Shown here one piece after another: positions 34,825-44,676 of a stretch of DNA of 64,000 bases. Position 1 is the first letter of the stretch. Each line of letters opens with the position of its first letter. The notes below the pieces were generated by a model. The model was not told where the DNA came from and made no database searches. It was given only the letters and a program-made list of their open reading frames with translations. Made by a program: the position numbers and the translations under genes. This DNA comes from Sphingomonas changnyeongensis (lineage in GTDB: Bacteria > Pseudomonadota > Alphaproteobacteria > Sphingomonadales > Sphingomonadaceae): contig NZ_CP047895.1 of NCBI RefSeq assembly GCF_009913435.1, positions 2,426,501-2,490,500 on the forward strand. Reading direction: 5' to 3'.

Positions 34825-35786
34825 GCACCAGACCTAGCGCGAACCTTGCCCCGGATGCCAGCCCAACCGCCCACGCCGCCCGCGCCGCTGCCGGCCGCCG
34901 CCCCGATGCCCTGCCGCGCCGCGCCGCGCTGGTCGTCAACGCCCGGTCGCGCAAGGGCCGCGACCTGTTTGCCGAGGCGCGCACCAGGCTGGAAGCCGCC
35001 GGGATCGAGCTGATCGCCGCCCATGCGGTGCGCGATCCGCGCCAGCTTCAGCCCGTCATCCGCCGGGTGCTGGCCGATGATCCGCCGATGGTGATCGTCG
35101 GCGGCGGCGACGGGACGCTGTCGGGCGTGGTCGATGATTTCGTCGCCCATCATGCGGTGTTCGCGCTGCTGCCGCTCGGCACCGCCAACAGCTTTGCCCG
35201 CACGCTCGGCATTCCGCTCGACCTTGACGGCGCGGTGGCGGTGATCGCGAACGGGCGGCGGCGGCGGATCGATCTGGGGATGATCGACGGCGATTATTTC
35301 GCCAATGCCGCCGCGATCGGCATGTCGCCGCTGATCGCGCAGACGGTGCCGCATGGGCTGAAACGCTGGCTGGGGCGCATCGGCTATATGGCCTGGGCGG
35401 CGCTGGTGTTCACCCGCTTCCGCCCGTTCCGCCTGAGCGTTGACGGCGAGACGATCGACGCGGTCGAGGTGCGGATCGCCAATGGCCGCTTCCATGGCGG
35501 GACCGAACTGATCGAGGATGCGGCGGTCGACAGCGGCGAGATCGTCGTGCAGGCGGTGATCGGCGATGCCAGCCACCGGCTGCTGACCAGCTGGGCGGCG
35601 AGCATCCTGAAGCTGAGCTGGCGGCGGCGCACGGTGCGCGAATTCCATGGCCGGGCGCTCAGGATCGAAACCGATCCGCCGCTGCCGATTTCCATCGACG
35701 GCGAGGTGCTGGCCCGCACCCCGGTGATGGCGCGCGTCGCGCCGGCGGTGATCGAGGTGGCGGCCCCCGCGGACGGGCCGGGCTGA
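34809..35786 (+). CDS. Diacylglycerol kinase-family lipid kinase
   Basis: A YegS/DagK-type lipid kinase. The nucleotide-binding GGGDGTLSGVVDD and the LPLGTANSFART segment are intact. As written, the frame opens at 34809 inside the first codons of hemB on the other strand, an unlikely start. If one C were added to the CCCC run at 34901-34904, the start would be ATG 34855 (MPAQPPTPPAPLP), 30 bases from hemB, for 310 residues. The core is certain; the N-terminus is not. Confidence 0.82.
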   Translation: MQLDSCTRPSANLAPDASPTAHAARAAAGRRPDALPRRAALVVNARSRKGRDLFAEARTRLEAAGIELIAAHAVRDPRQLQPVIRRVLADDPPMVIVGGGDGTLSGVVDDFVAHHAVFALLPLGTANSFARTLGIPLDLDGAVAVIANGRRRRIDLGMIDGDYFANAAAIGMSPLIAQTVPHGLKRWLGRIGYMAWAALVFTRFRPFRLSVDGETIDAVEVRIANGRFHGGTELIEDAAVDSGEIVVQAVIGDASHRLLTSWAASILKLSWRRRTVREFHGRALRIETDPPLPISIDGEVLARTPVMARVAPAVIEVAAPADGPG

Positions 35787-35796
35787 GCCGGCGCGC

Positions 35797-37266
35797 TCAG
35801 CCGGTGATCTTGCCAGGGATATTGCCGGGGATCTTGCTTGCCGCGCCAACCGGCGGACGCGCGGGCGCACCGGCCATCCCGCCGCTGCGCCAGCCGCCGA
35901 ACCGGTAATAGAGCGCGGTCAGCACCACCGACACTGCGGAGCCGACGGGAAAGCTCCACCAGATCGCATCCGCGCCCAGCGCCGGGCCGAACGCCAGCGC
36001 AAAGCCGAACCGCACCGGCATCAGCGCGACCGTCAGGATGAGGAGCGGCACCATCACCGCGCCGTTCGCCCGCACCGTCGCCGACATGACGGCGGTGATC
36101 CCGAACAGGATCCAGCTCCACGCGACGATGCGGTTGACATGGGTGGCGATGTCGAGCGCCGCGCCGCCATAGGCCAGGAACAGCCCCAGCAGCGGCCGTT
36201 CGGCAAGCACGACGCACAGCACGACCAGCCCGGTCATGACAATGTTGATCGCGATGCCGGCGCGCATCGTCTGTTCAACCCGCGCCCATTGCCCGGCGCC
36301 CAGATTCTGCGCCGCCACCGCGCTCACCGCCGCGCCCACGGCCATCGCCGGCATCTGGATATAGGTCCAGAGCTGGTTGGCAGCCCCGAAGGCGGCGATG
36401 GTCGCCACGCCTTGCGCATTGATCAGGAACACCATCATCAGCACCGATACCGACACGACCAGCATCTGCAGCCCCATCGGCACGCCCTTGGCGAGCAGCA
36501 GCTTCAGGATCGCCGGATCGGGGCGCAGATAACGCCATGCCGCCCCGGTCAGCCGGATCGGCAGGTCACGCGCGCGGATGGTGACGACAAGCGCCGCCAG
36601 CCCGACCAGATTGGCGATCACCGTCGCCAGCGCCGACCCGGCAATGCCCAGCGCCGGCACCGGGCCCAGCCCCAGGATCAGGACCGGGTTCAGCACCACG
36701 TCCAGCACCACCGTCAGCCCCATGAAGATCAAGGGCGTCATCGCATCGCCCGCCCCGCGCAGCGCCATGGTGATGAGCACGGTGACGAAACTGGCCGGCA
36801 CCGACAGCAGGATGACGCGCAGATAAAGATCGGCGAGCCCATGCGCGTCGGCGGGCGTGCGGAGCAGGTCGAGCAGCCGGTCCGCCGCCAGCCATCCGGC
36901 TGCGGTGATGACCAGGCCGAAGATCAGGAACAGGCCGAGCGCGGTGCCGAACACCCGGCGCGCGCCGTCAATGTCGCGGCGGCCGAATGCCTGGCCGATC
37001 AGGATCGTCGCCGCCATGCCGAACCCGAACACCGCCGCAAACAGCAGGAACATGACCAGGCTGGCATTGGTGGTTGCCGCAAGCGCGGTCGGCCCCAGAA
37101 ACCGGCCGATCCACACCGCGTTGATCGAGGCATTGAGCGACTGGAGGACACTCGACCCCATGGTCGGCAGCGCGAACAGGATCAGCGTGCGGGCGATCGG
37201 CCCGGAGGTCAGATCCCTGCCCCCGGCCCGTCCCCCGCCGCCGCGTGCCGGCCCGCCCGGGCTCAC
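35797..37266 (-). CDS. MATE family efflux transporter
   Basis: A 489-residue inner-membrane multidrug/toxin extrusion antiporter with about 12 hydrophobic helices in two halves. The first helix region [20 protein letters not shown] and the repeated pattern in the second half are typical. It is expected to export cationic compounds with Na+ or H+. GTG 37266 overlaps the valS stop (GTGA). The last ~30 residues ([19 protein letters not shown]) look disordered. Confidence 0.9.
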   Translation of the reverse strand: MSPGGPARGGGGRAGGRDLTSGPIARTLILFALPTMGSSVLQSLNASINAVWIGRFLGPTALAATTNASLVMFLLFAAVFGFGMAATILIGQAFGRRDIDGARRVFGTALGLFLIFGLVITAAGWLAADRLLDLLRTPADAHGLADLYLRVILLSVPASFVTVLITMALRGAGDAMTPLIFMGLTVVLDVVLNPVLILGLGPVPALGIAGSALATVIANLVGLAALVVTIRARDLPIRLTGAAWRYLRPDPAILKLLLAKGVPMGLQMLVVSVSVLMMVFLINAQGVATIAAFGAANQLWTYIQMPAMAVGAAVSAVAAQNLGAGQWARVEQTMRAGIAINIVMTGLVVLCVVLAERPLLGLFLAYGGAALDIATHVNRIVAWSWILFGITAVMSATVRANGAVMVPLLILTVALMPVRFGFALAFGPALGADAIWWSFPVGSAVSVVLTALYYRFGGWRSGGMAGAPARPPVGAASKIPGNIPGKITG

Positions 37267-39902
37267 CCGAGCCGCGCGCGGGCGGCGGCCAGCCGTTCGG
37301 CCTCGGCGGCCTTTTCGGCATGATCGGCGCGCGCCTTGGCGACCGCCTCGGGCTTGGCGCGCTCGACAAAGGCCGGATTGTCGAGCCGCTGGGCAAGCGC
37401 GTCGCGTTCCTTCTCGGCTGCCGCAATCGCCTTGGCCAGCCGGGCGCGTTCGGCCTCGAGATCGATGACCCCGGCGAGCGGCAGCGCATAGGTCGCCTCG
37501 TCAACGACGATCTGCAGCGCACCGCCCGCCGGCGCGGCGCCGGGCGTCACCGCATCGATGCGCGCCAGCCGGGCGAGCACCGGCGCGTTGTGGTCGATCC
37601 GGGCGAGGGTCGCTGCGGATGCGTCGCGGACAAAGGCGGTCAGGCGTGCGCCCGGCGCGATGCCCAGCTCGGTGCGCGCGGCGCGCACCTCGCCGACCAG
37701 CCGGATCAGCCAGTCAATCTCGCGCGCGGCATCGGCATCGACAGGAATGGCCGCGGCATCGGGCCAGCGCGCGATGATCAGTTCATGATCGCGCGGCCCC
37801 ATTGCGTGCCACAGTTCCTCGGTGATGAACGGCATGAACGGATGCAGCATCACCAGGATCTGGTCGATCGCCCAGCCGGCCACGGCGCGGGTCTCGTCGT
37901 CGATCTGGCCCTTGATCAGTTCCAGATACCAGTCGCAGAACCGGTCCCAGATGAAATGATAGATGGTGTTGGCCGCTTCGTCATAGCGCAGCCCGGCGAG
38001 CGCCTGATCGAGTGCGGCCACCGTCGCCTGCACTTCGCCGACGATCCAGCGATTGACCGGCAGGGTGGCGGCGGGCGGCACCGGCGACGACGACGCGCCG
38101 ATGCCGTTCGCCTGGGCGAAACGGGCGGCGTTCCACAGCTTGGTCGCGAAGTTGCGATAGCCCTCGACCCGCCGCTCATCGAGCTTCACGTCGCGGCCCT
38201 GGCTTTCCATCGCCGCCAGCGTGAACCGCAGCGCATCGGCGCCGTAGCGTTCGATCAGGCCCAGCGGGTCGACGGTATTGCCCTTGGACTTGGACATTTT
38301 CGACCCGTCGGCGGCGCGCACCAGCCCGTGCAGGTAAAGCGTGCGGAACGGCACCTCGCGCATGAAATGCAGGCCCTGCATGATCATGCGCGCATCCCAG
38401 AAGAACAGGATGTCGAAGCCCGAGATCAGCACATCGTTGGGATAATGGCGCGCCAGCTGCGCGCTCTGATCGGGCCAGCCCAGCGTGCCGAACGGCCACA
38501 GTGCGGACGAGAACCAGGTGTCGAGCACATCGGCATCGCGGGTCAGCGCGACATCGGGGCCGAGTGCGGCCTCAGCCTGCTCGATCGCCTCTTCCTCGGT
38601 TTCGGCGACAAACACCTCGCCCCCCGGCGCAAACCATGCCGGGATGCGGTGGCCCCACCACAGCTGGCGCGACACGCACCAGGGCTGGATGTTCTCCATC
38701 CAGTTGAAATAGGTCTTGGTCCAGCTTTCGGGCACGACCTTGATCGCGCCGGAGCGGACGGCCTCGATCGCCGGGGCGGCCAGCGTCTTGGCATCGACAT
38801 ACCATTGATCGGTCAGCCACGGTTCGATCACCACGCCCGAACGGTCGCCATAGGGCGTCTGGATGACCCGGTCCTCGACCTTGTCGAGCAGCCCTTCGGC
38901 CTCGATCAGTTCGACGACACGGCGGCGCGCGGCGAACCGGTCCAGCCCGATCAGCTCGCCGGGCACCAGATTGTCGGCGGTCTGCACGATCCGCGCTTCG
39001 GCATCGAGCATGTTGAGCATGTCCGCCGCCTTGAAGCCGGCGCGCACGCCCACTTCGAAGTCGTTGAAATCATGCCCCGGCGTGATCTTGACCGCGCCCG
39101 ACCCCAGTTCCGGATCGGCATGTTCGTCGGCAACGATCGGGATCAGCCGCCCGGTGATCGGCAGCCGCACCTGCCGGCCGATGAGCGCGGTGTAACGCGG
39201 ATCTTCGGGATGAACGGCGACCGCCATGTCAGCGAGCATCGTCTCCGGCCGGGTGGTCGCGACCATGATGTGCCCCGACCCGTCGGCCAGCGGATAGCGC
39301 AGATGCCAGAAATGGCCCTGCACCTCGCGCGTCTCGACCTCCAGATCGGAAATCGCGGTGCCCAGCTTCGGGTCCCAGTTCACCAGCCTCTTGTCGCGGT
39401 AGATCAGGCCCTGGCGGTAAAGATCGACGAACACCTTCAGGACGGCGCGGCTGAAGCCCTCGTCCATCGTGAAGCGTTCCTGCGCCCAGTCGCACGACGC
39501 ACCCAGCCGGCGGAGCTGGCGGGTGATCTGCCCGCCGCTTTCCTCTTTCCAGCGCCAGACCCGCTCGACAAACGCCTCGCGGGTGAAATCGGTGCGCTTT
39601 TCGCCGGCGGCGTTCATCTGCCGCTCGACCACCATCTGGGTGGCGATCCCGGCATGATCGGTGCCCACCACCCACAGCGCATCGCGCCCGACCAGCCGGG
39701 CATGACGGATCAGAATGTCCTGCAGCGTGTTGTCGAGCGCATGGCCGATATGCAGCGAGCCGGTGACATTGGGCGGCGGGATGACGATCGTGAACGGATC
39801 GGCATCGGGGCGCGCGGGCCTGAACAGGCCGCTGCCTTCCCAATGCGGATACCATTTCGCCTCGATGGCCGCGGGATCGAAAGTCTTGGCAAGCTCGCTC
39901 AT
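37263..39902 (-). CDS. valS: Valyl-tRNA synthetase
   Basis: An 879-residue class I synthetase charging tRNA-Val. The HIGH-type motif is [13 protein letters not shown] and the KMSKS motif is [10 protein letters not shown]. The editing domain ([19 protein letters not shown]) and a C-terminal coiled coil ([21 protein letters not shown]) are present. A 925-codon open frame on the opposite strand is a shadow. Confidence 0.98.
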   Translation of the reverse strand: MSELAKTFDPAAIEAKWYPHWEGSGLFRPARPDADPFTIVIPPPNVTGSLHIGHALDNTLQDILIRHARLVGRDALWVVGTDHAGIATQMVVERQMNAAGEKRTDFTREAFVERVWRWKEESGGQITRQLRRLGASCDWAQERFTMDEGFSRAVLKVFVDLYRQGLIYRDKRLVNWDPKLGTAISDLEVETREVQGHFWHLRYPLADGSGHIMVATTRPETMLADMAVAVHPEDPRYTALIGRQVRLPITGRLIPIVADEHADPELGSGAVKITPGHDFNDFEVGVRAGFKAADMLNMLDAEARIVQTADNLVPGELIGLDRFAARRRVVELIEAEGLLDKVEDRVIQTPYGDRSGVVIEPWLTDQWYVDAKTLAAPAIEAVRSGAIKVVPESWTKTYFNWMENIQPWCVSRQLWWGHRIPAWFAPGGEVFVAETEEEAIEQAEAALGPDVALTRDADVLDTWFSSALWPFGTLGWPDQSAQLARHYPNDVLISGFDILFFWDARMIMQGLHFMREVPFRTLYLHGLVRAADGSKMSKSKGNTVDPLGLIERYGADALRFTLAAMESQGRDVKLDERRVEGYRNFATKLWNAARFAQANGIGASSSPVPPAATLPVNRWIVGEVQATVAALDQALAGLRYDEAANTIYHFIWDRFCDWYLELIKGQIDDETRAVAGWAIDQILVMLHPFMPFITEELWHAMGPRDHELIIARWPDAAAIPVDADAAREIDWLIRLVGEVRAARTELGIAPGARLTAFVRDASAATLARIDHNAPVLARLARIDAVTPGAAPAGGALQIVVDEATYALPLAGVIDLEAERARLAKAIAAAEKERDALAQRLDNPAFVERAKPEAVAKARADHAEKAAEAERLAAARARLG

Positions 39903-40002
39903 GCACCGGCCTTAACCCGATCCGCCCCCTCTCTGGCAAGGGCAACCGGCACGGGTGAGCATCAGGGGCGGCGCGCAAAGGGCGGTCGCGGACGCGCCGC
40001 CG

Positions 40003-40602
40003 TTACAGTCCCCGGCCGCTGATCCGGGCGACTTCGCGCGCCACGGCGGCGTTGACGATGTCGGGCAGCCGCGCGTCCAGCCATTCCTTGAGCATCGGGC
40101 GCAGCATTTCGCGCACCAGCCCTTCAAGCGTGTTGTCGCCGGCGGTGCCATCGGGGCGCACCACCATGCGCGACAGTGCGGCGAGTGCCTGGCGGCTCGC
40201 CTCGGCGGCGCTGGTCGAGATCAGTTCGTCGGCGGTGGAGGTGAGCGCGCTCACCGTGGCGATGCCGCCCGCCTCGGGCTGAGGCTGGATCTGGGGCTGG
40301 CCGGTGTCCGAACGGGGCGCATCACCGGCCGGCAGCGGATCGACCAGCGCGGAATGGAGCGCCCCGGAATGCAGCGACGGGGCACCGAGCGACGGGATCC
40401 CACCCGCCCCGCCGATCGGATCGGTAAGTTCGAGCACGTCCGGCTCGTCGCCATCTGCCAGCATGTCGCCTGCGGCCTGCGCGCCCGATGCGGGCCGGAC
40501 GCGGCGGCCGCGCGGCCCGCCGTCATTGTCCTCGGCAATGATGCGTTTGATGGACGAGAGAATCTCTTCCATCGAAGGTTCGGTGCCGCCCTGTGCCATC
40601 AT
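40003..40602 (-). CDS. popZ: PopZ-like polar organizing protein (DUF2497)
   Basis: About 199 residues with the two conserved ends of PopZ: N-terminal EPSMEEILSSIKRIIAED and C-terminal LVREMLRPMLKEWLDARLPD. The middle is Pro/Gly/Ala/Asp-rich and presumably disordered, as in Caulobacter PopZ, which forms a polar scaffold and anchors the chromosome origin. ATG 40602 is favoured over a GTG at 40623. Expected role: cell-pole organisation. Confidence 0.86.
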   Translation of the reverse strand: MMAQGGTEPSMEEILSSIKRIIAEDNDGGPRGRRVRPASGAQAAGDMLADGDEPDVLELTDPIGGAGGIPSLGAPSLHSGALHSALVDPLPAGDAPRSDTGQPQIQPQPEAGGIATVSALTSTADELISTSAAEASRQALAALSRMVVRPDGTAGDNTLEGLVREMLRPMLKEWLDARLPDIVNAAVAREVARISGRGL

Positions 40603-40706
40603 TGACCCCGCGCCATTGTCCACCCCGCGCCGTCATGGACCCCTCATGACCATCGGCCGGGCGCGATGACGCGCCTCGACCGGGGGCCAGACGCCGTGCT
40701 GCGGCG

Positions 40707-42155
40707 TCATTGCGGGGCGCGCGTGGTTTCCGGGTTTTGCGCGGGCGTGTCAACGGTCCGGCTCGCCTGCGCGGTCGGATCGGCCGGGGACTCGAAATCC
40801 CAGATGCGGTCGCGGACACGCTCGTAATTGACCGCCGGATCGTAGAGCACGACGCCTTCAAGATTGAGGTCGCGCGCCTCGGCCTGCCCCATCGCCGCCA
40901 GCAGCGAGAAGGCGGCGACATAGGCGTTGCGCCGCGCCGTCACCAGCTGCACCCGCGCGTTGAGCAGTTCCTGCTCGGCATTCAGCACTTCGATGATCGT
41001 GCGGTTGCCGACGCCGTTTTCGGCCCGCACGCCTTCAAGCGACAGAGTGTTGGCATCAACGGCGGTCTGGGCAGCGCGGATCACGTCCTGCGCGGCGCGC
41101 CAGCTGGCAAAGGCGGCGCGCGCCTGCTGGACGACATTGCGTTCGGTCTCGATCACCTGCTCGACCGCCTGGCTCTGCCGGGCCTGGGCCTGACGCACCT
41201 GCGCGCTCGGGCGACCGCCCTGGAAGATCGGGATATTGGCCTGCAGGCCGAGCGCAGCCGAGGTCTGCTGGTTGGGAATGTTGATCGGAATGTTCGCCTG
41301 AACGCTGCCGAAGTTATCGTTGCGCTGTGCCTGGCCAAAAGCCGACAGCGTCGGCAGCCGGCTGGCGCGCGCGACGGCGACGTCGAACTTGGTCGCTTCG
41401 CGGTTGCGCGACGCCGCCGCCAGATCGGGATTTTCGCGCAGCGCGACGGCCACCGCCTGTTCCGGGCTTTCGGGCAGGTTGGGCAGCTGCGGCGGTGCGG
41501 CAAGATCGATCGGCACTTCGCCGACCAGCTGGATATAGCGTTCGCGGCTGCCGATCAGATTGGCCTCGGCAGTGCGCAGGTCGCCGCGCGCCAGCGACAG
41601 CCGCGCCTCGGACTGGGCGACATCGGTGCGCGTCAGGTCGCCAACCTCGAACCGGTCGCGCGTCGCCTGCAGATTGACCTCGAGCTGGCGGACATTGGCG
41701 CGGTTGAGCTCGGCCACCGCCTCGTCGCGCAGCACGTCGTTATAAGCGGCGACAACCTGCGAGAATACCGAGGATTCGACGCCGCGCAGCTGCTCGGCCC
41801 CCGCCTGCACCCGGCGGTCGGCGGCACGGATGCCGTTCCTGACCGACCCGCCATTGTAGATCGGCACCTGCAGCTGGGCATTGGAGTTGAGCGTCCGGAG
41901 CGTGTTGACGAACTGCCCCGGCGGAATGAGGACGTTTTCGTTGTAGGTCGCGGTCAGGTTGGCGGACGGCAGGCCGGCGGCGCGCTGGATCGGCACGGTC
42001 TCGTCGGTCGCGCGCTGGTTGGCGCGCGCCGCCGTCAACGTCGGGTTGTTCTGATAGGCCTTGGCCAGCGCGCCCTGAAGCGTCTCTGCAGCCGCCGGCG
42101 CCGTCAGCGCAAGCGTCGCCACCGACACGGCCAGGCCAGATAGATAACCCCGCAT
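40707..42155 (-). CDS. tolC: TolC-family outer-membrane channel protein
   Basis: A 482-residue TolC with signal peptide (VSVATLALTAPAAAE, residues ~8-22). ALAKAYQNNPTLTAARANQRA and its second-repeat counterpart show the duplicated TolC fold; the C-terminal tail is disordered. It follows pcm by 25 bases, a linkage often seen in alphaproteobacteria. It probably serves as a general exit duct for type I secretion and drug pumps. The open frame to 42368 is upstream noise. Confidence 0.9.
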   Translation of the reverse strand: MRGYLSGLAVSVATLALTAPAAAETLQGALAKAYQNNPTLTAARANQRATDETVPIQRAAGLPSANLTATYNENVLIPPGQFVNTLRTLNSNAQLQVPIYNGGSVRNGIRAADRRVQAGAEQLRGVESSVFSQVVAAYNDVLRDEAVAELNRANVRQLEVNLQATRDRFEVGDLTRTDVAQSEARLSLARGDLRTAEANLIGSRERYIQLVGEVPIDLAAPPQLPNLPESPEQAVAVALRENPDLAAASRNREATKFDVAVARASRLPTLSAFGQAQRNDNFGSVQANIPINIPNQQTSAALGLQANIPIFQGGRPSAQVRQAQARQSQAVEQVIETERNVVQQARAAFASWRAAQDVIRAAQTAVDANTLSLEGVRAENGVGNRTIIEVLNAEQELLNARVQLVTARRNAYVAAFSLLAAMGQAEARDLNLEGVVLYDPAVNYERVRDRIWDFESPADPTAQASRTVDTPAQNPETTRAPQ

Positions 42156-42180
42156 GCGCCCTCTTTCGTCCCTTAGCCTG

Positions 42181-42831
42181 TCAGAATGTGAATGTGCGCG
42201 GCCGGTCGAACCCCGGCAGGCGCACCGCCTCGCAATCGGCAAACAGATCGACGCCGAAGCCGGTGCCGGAACGCCGGCCGATGCCCAGCCGCGATGCGCC
42301 GCCATCCTCGATCGCCGCCGCCAGCCGGCCGCCTTCGGCCAGCTGTTCGACCAGCGCGGCCGGCACATGGCCGACCAGCCCGTCGATGAAGATCAGATCA
42401 TAAGGCGCCCCGGCTGCCCAGCCATCAGCAAGCGGCCCCTCGACGACCTCGACGCCCGTGCCGGCAAGCGCCGCGCGCGCCGCCGCGACCAGCGCCGCAT
42501 CCGTCTCCAGCGCGACGACATGGCCCGCCAACTGGTCGAGCAGTGCGGCCGCATAGCCGCTTGCCGCGCCGACGACGAGCACCCGATCATCCGCCGCCAC
42601 CTGCGCGGCAGTCAGCAGCCGGCCGGTCGCCTCGGGCAGGTTCAGCGCGCGCCCGCCGCCCAGATCGACCGGCCGGTCGATATAGGCGAGCGACCGGCGC
42701 TCCTCGGGGACGAATCGCTCACGGGGAACCGAGGCCATCGCCGCGACGACCCGGGGATCGCTGACCCCCGTGGTCCTGAGCTGGCTCTCGACCATGGCCC
42801 GGCGCATCAGATCGTAATTCTGTTCCGTCAT
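42181..42831 (-). CDS. pcm: Protein-L-isoaspartate O-methyltransferase family protein
   Basis: A 216-residue SAM-dependent methyltransferase of the Pcm family, which repairs isoaspartyl residues. RRAMVESQLRTTGVSDPRVVAAM, PRERFVPEE and the SAM loop VLVVGAASGYAAALL are visible. The usual Gly-rich GTGSGY is GAASGY here and the active-site Ser-Gln region is altered (LNLPEATGRLLTAAQ for PHMVA-type), as in the shorter alphaproteobacterial group, so repair activity is not certain. Confidence 0.85.
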   Translation of the reverse strand: MTEQNYDLMRRAMVESQLRTTGVSDPRVVAAMASVPRERFVPEERRSLAYIDRPVDLGGGRALNLPEATGRLLTAAQVAADDRVLVVGAASGYAAALLDQLAGHVVALETDAALVAAARAALAGTGVEVVEGPLADGWAAGAPYDLIFIDGLVGHVPAALVEQLAEGGRLAAAIEDGGASRLGIGRRSGTGFGVDLFADCEAVRLPGFDRPRTFTF

Positions 42832-42997
42832 CGCTCGCTTCTTCGCACAACTGTCTTATGGGGGCAATACACTTTGTCACACGGCTTCTACCGCCTGGCC
42901 GCGCACCCGCCAAGCCGGGTTTCGTCGCCCGCCGGCAGCGGATGGCGCAAGTTTTGATTGACCCGGCGCGCAAAGCCAAGCAAATGCCCGTCGCCTC

Positions 42998-43071
42998 GGC
43001 CCGATGGCGGAGTGGTTACGCAGAGGACTGCAAATCCTTGCACGCCGGTTCGATTCCGGCTCGGGCCTCCA
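42998..43071 (+). tRNA. tRNA-Cys (anticodon GCA)
   Basis: A 74-base cloverleaf. GGCCCGA pairs with TCGGGCC, the anticodon loop is CTGCAAA (GCA), the discriminator base is T as expected for cysteine tRNA, and CCA is encoded. Confidence 0.96.
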
Positions 43072-43281
43072 CCTCCCCAAGAAAAACCTGACATTCCGAT
43101 CGCACCGGCCTGCCGCTGCAGCCGGCATGACCCGCGCGCCCGCGCGCTGCACCGATAACGCGCCAAGGTATCCAGATACCCGTCAGCAAAGCGGCGCTTT
43201 TCTTGACTTTTCGCGTCCGCTTCGCCAGAGGACCGCCTGCACGCGCCGTCCGGATCCGGGCGGCGTCGTTCGTTTTGAACC

Positions 43282-43308
43282 GTTCGTCCATTCAATGTTC
43301 GTCCATTC
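43282..43308 (+). repeat. Short direct repeat in the rplM leader
   Basis: GTTCGTCCATTC occurs twice (43282-43293 and 43297-43308), ending 15 bases before the rplM start. A TTGACT at 43203-43208 is a possible -35 upstream, with a poor -10. Confidence 0.8.
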
Positions 43309-43323
43309 GCAAAGGTCATTGCC

Positions 43324-43803
43324 ATGAAGGCGCTGATGAAGACGACCAAGTCGGCCACGCCGGCGACGGTCGAAAAGAAGTGGCATCTGATCGATGCCGA
43401 GGGCCTGGTCGTCGGCCGGGTCGCGTCGATCATCGCCAACATTCTGCGCGGCAAGCACAAGCCGAGCTTCACCCCGCACATCGACTGCGGCGACAATGTG
43501 ATCGTGATCAACGCCGACAAGGTGCGCTTCACGGGCCGCAAGCTGACGCAGAAGTTCTACTACAAGCACACCGGCTATCCGGGCGGCCTCAAGGAATACC
43601 GCGCCGACAAGGTGCTGGGCGGCCGCTTCCCCGAGCGCGTCCTTGAAAAGGCGGTCGAGCGCATGATCCCGCGCGGCCCGCTCGGTCGCCAGCAGATGCG
43701 CAACCTGCGCATCTTCGCCGGTCCGAACCACAGCCATGAGGCGCAGAACCCCGAGATTCTCGACGTCGCCTCGATGAACCGCAAGAACAAGGTGGGCGCA
43801 TAA
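43324..43803 (+). CDS. rplM: 50S ribosomal protein L13
   Basis: A 159-residue large-subunit protein. [34 protein letters not shown] and [24 protein letters not shown] (core RMIPRGPLG) are diagnostic. AAAGG precedes the ATG. The stop overlaps the ATG of rpsI (TAATG), the standard rplM-rpsI pair. Confidence 0.98.
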   Translation: MKALMKTTKSATPATVEKKWHLIDAEGLVVGRVASIIANILRGKHKPSFTPHIDCGDNVIVINADKVRFTGRKLTQKFYYKHTGYPGGLKEYRADKVLGGRFPERVLEKAVERMIPRGPLGRQQMRNLRIFAGPNHSHEAQNPEILDVASMNRKNKVGA

Positions 43804-44321
43804 TGTCCGACACGCGTCAGTCCCTCGCCGATCTGGGCTCGATCACCCAGGGTATCGCCACCGCACCGGCCGGCGACGCGCCGGTCCAGCCGGCCCAGCC
43901 CGCTGCCCCGCTGCGCGAGCAGCAGCTGGACAAGCAGGGCCGCGCCTATGCGACCGGCCGCCGCAAGGATGCCGTCGCCCGCGTCTGGCTGAAGCCGGGC
44001 AGCGGCAAGATCATCGTCAACGGCCGCGACCAGACCGTGTATTTCGCGCGCCCGACGCTGCGCCTGGTCATCAACCAGCCGTTCGACGTCGCCGAACGCC
44101 GCGACCAGTATGACGTGGTCGCGACCGTGAAGGGCGGCGGCCTTTCGGGCCAGGCCGGTGCGGTCAAGCACGGCATCGCCCAGGCGCTGACCCGGTACGA
44201 GCCGGCGCTGCGCTCGGCGGTCAAGGCCGCCGGCTTCCTGACCCGCGACCCGCGCGTCGTGGAGCGCAAGAAATATGGCCGCGCCAAGGCACGTCGCAGC
44301 TTCCAGTTCTCGAAGCGCTGA
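43803..44321 (+). CDS. rpsI: 30S ribosomal protein S9
   Basis: A 172-residue small-subunit protein whose C-terminal tail reaches the P-site tRNA. The core begins at [17 protein letters not shown] and ends [17 protein letters not shown]. The first ~47 residues, Ala/Pro/Gln-rich, are an N-terminal extension found in alphaproteobacterial S9. A strong terminator follows. Confidence 0.98.
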   Translation: MSDTRQSLADLGSITQGIATAPAGDAPVQPAQPAAPLREQQLDKQGRAYATGRRKDAVARVWLKPGSGKIIVNGRDQTVYFARPTLRLVINQPFDVAERRDQYDVVATVKGGGLSGQAGAVKHGIAQALTRYEPALRSAVKAAGFLTRDPRVVERKKYGRAKARRSFQFSKR

Positions 44322-44353
44322 CGCGCCTGCCCGCTGGGGCATGGTCGAAATCA

Positions 44354-44386
44354 GGGGTCCCGGGCATGGTCCGGGGCCCCTTTTTT
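44354..44386 (+). terminator. Rho-independent terminator after rpsI
   Basis: A ten-pair stem (GGGGTCCCGG with CCGGGGCCCC, one wobble pair), seven-base loop and six T residues, 33 bases after the rpsI stop. The next 290 bases to the protease gene hold AT-richer leader DNA but no clear gene. Confidence 0.93.
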
Positions 44387-44676
44387 CATGGCCCGAAGGC
44401 GGCGCGGAGGTGCCAGCAGGCGCGCAATATCCAGCCATTTCGGACTGGATTCGGGTATTTTTGCGTTGCAGCACAGCGCTTTGACGCATGTTTCTTAGCC
44501 CTGTCCCGCTCCGGGACGCGCGGGATAAACATAAGTTTAAGGCTTGATTAACCTTTCCGACACGGCATTGTCATCGACATGCGACCGCATGGGGTCGGTC
44601 GCTCAGCGGGTCGGCGTCCTTCCCCCGGCAGGGTCCGGGTGTCGGCCGCGCTGCCTCACACCAAGGGGGTTTTGTA

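Noticed and set aside
37245..40022. 925-codon open frame on the plus strand
   Set aside because: It is the antisense shadow of valS, whose motifs are complete.
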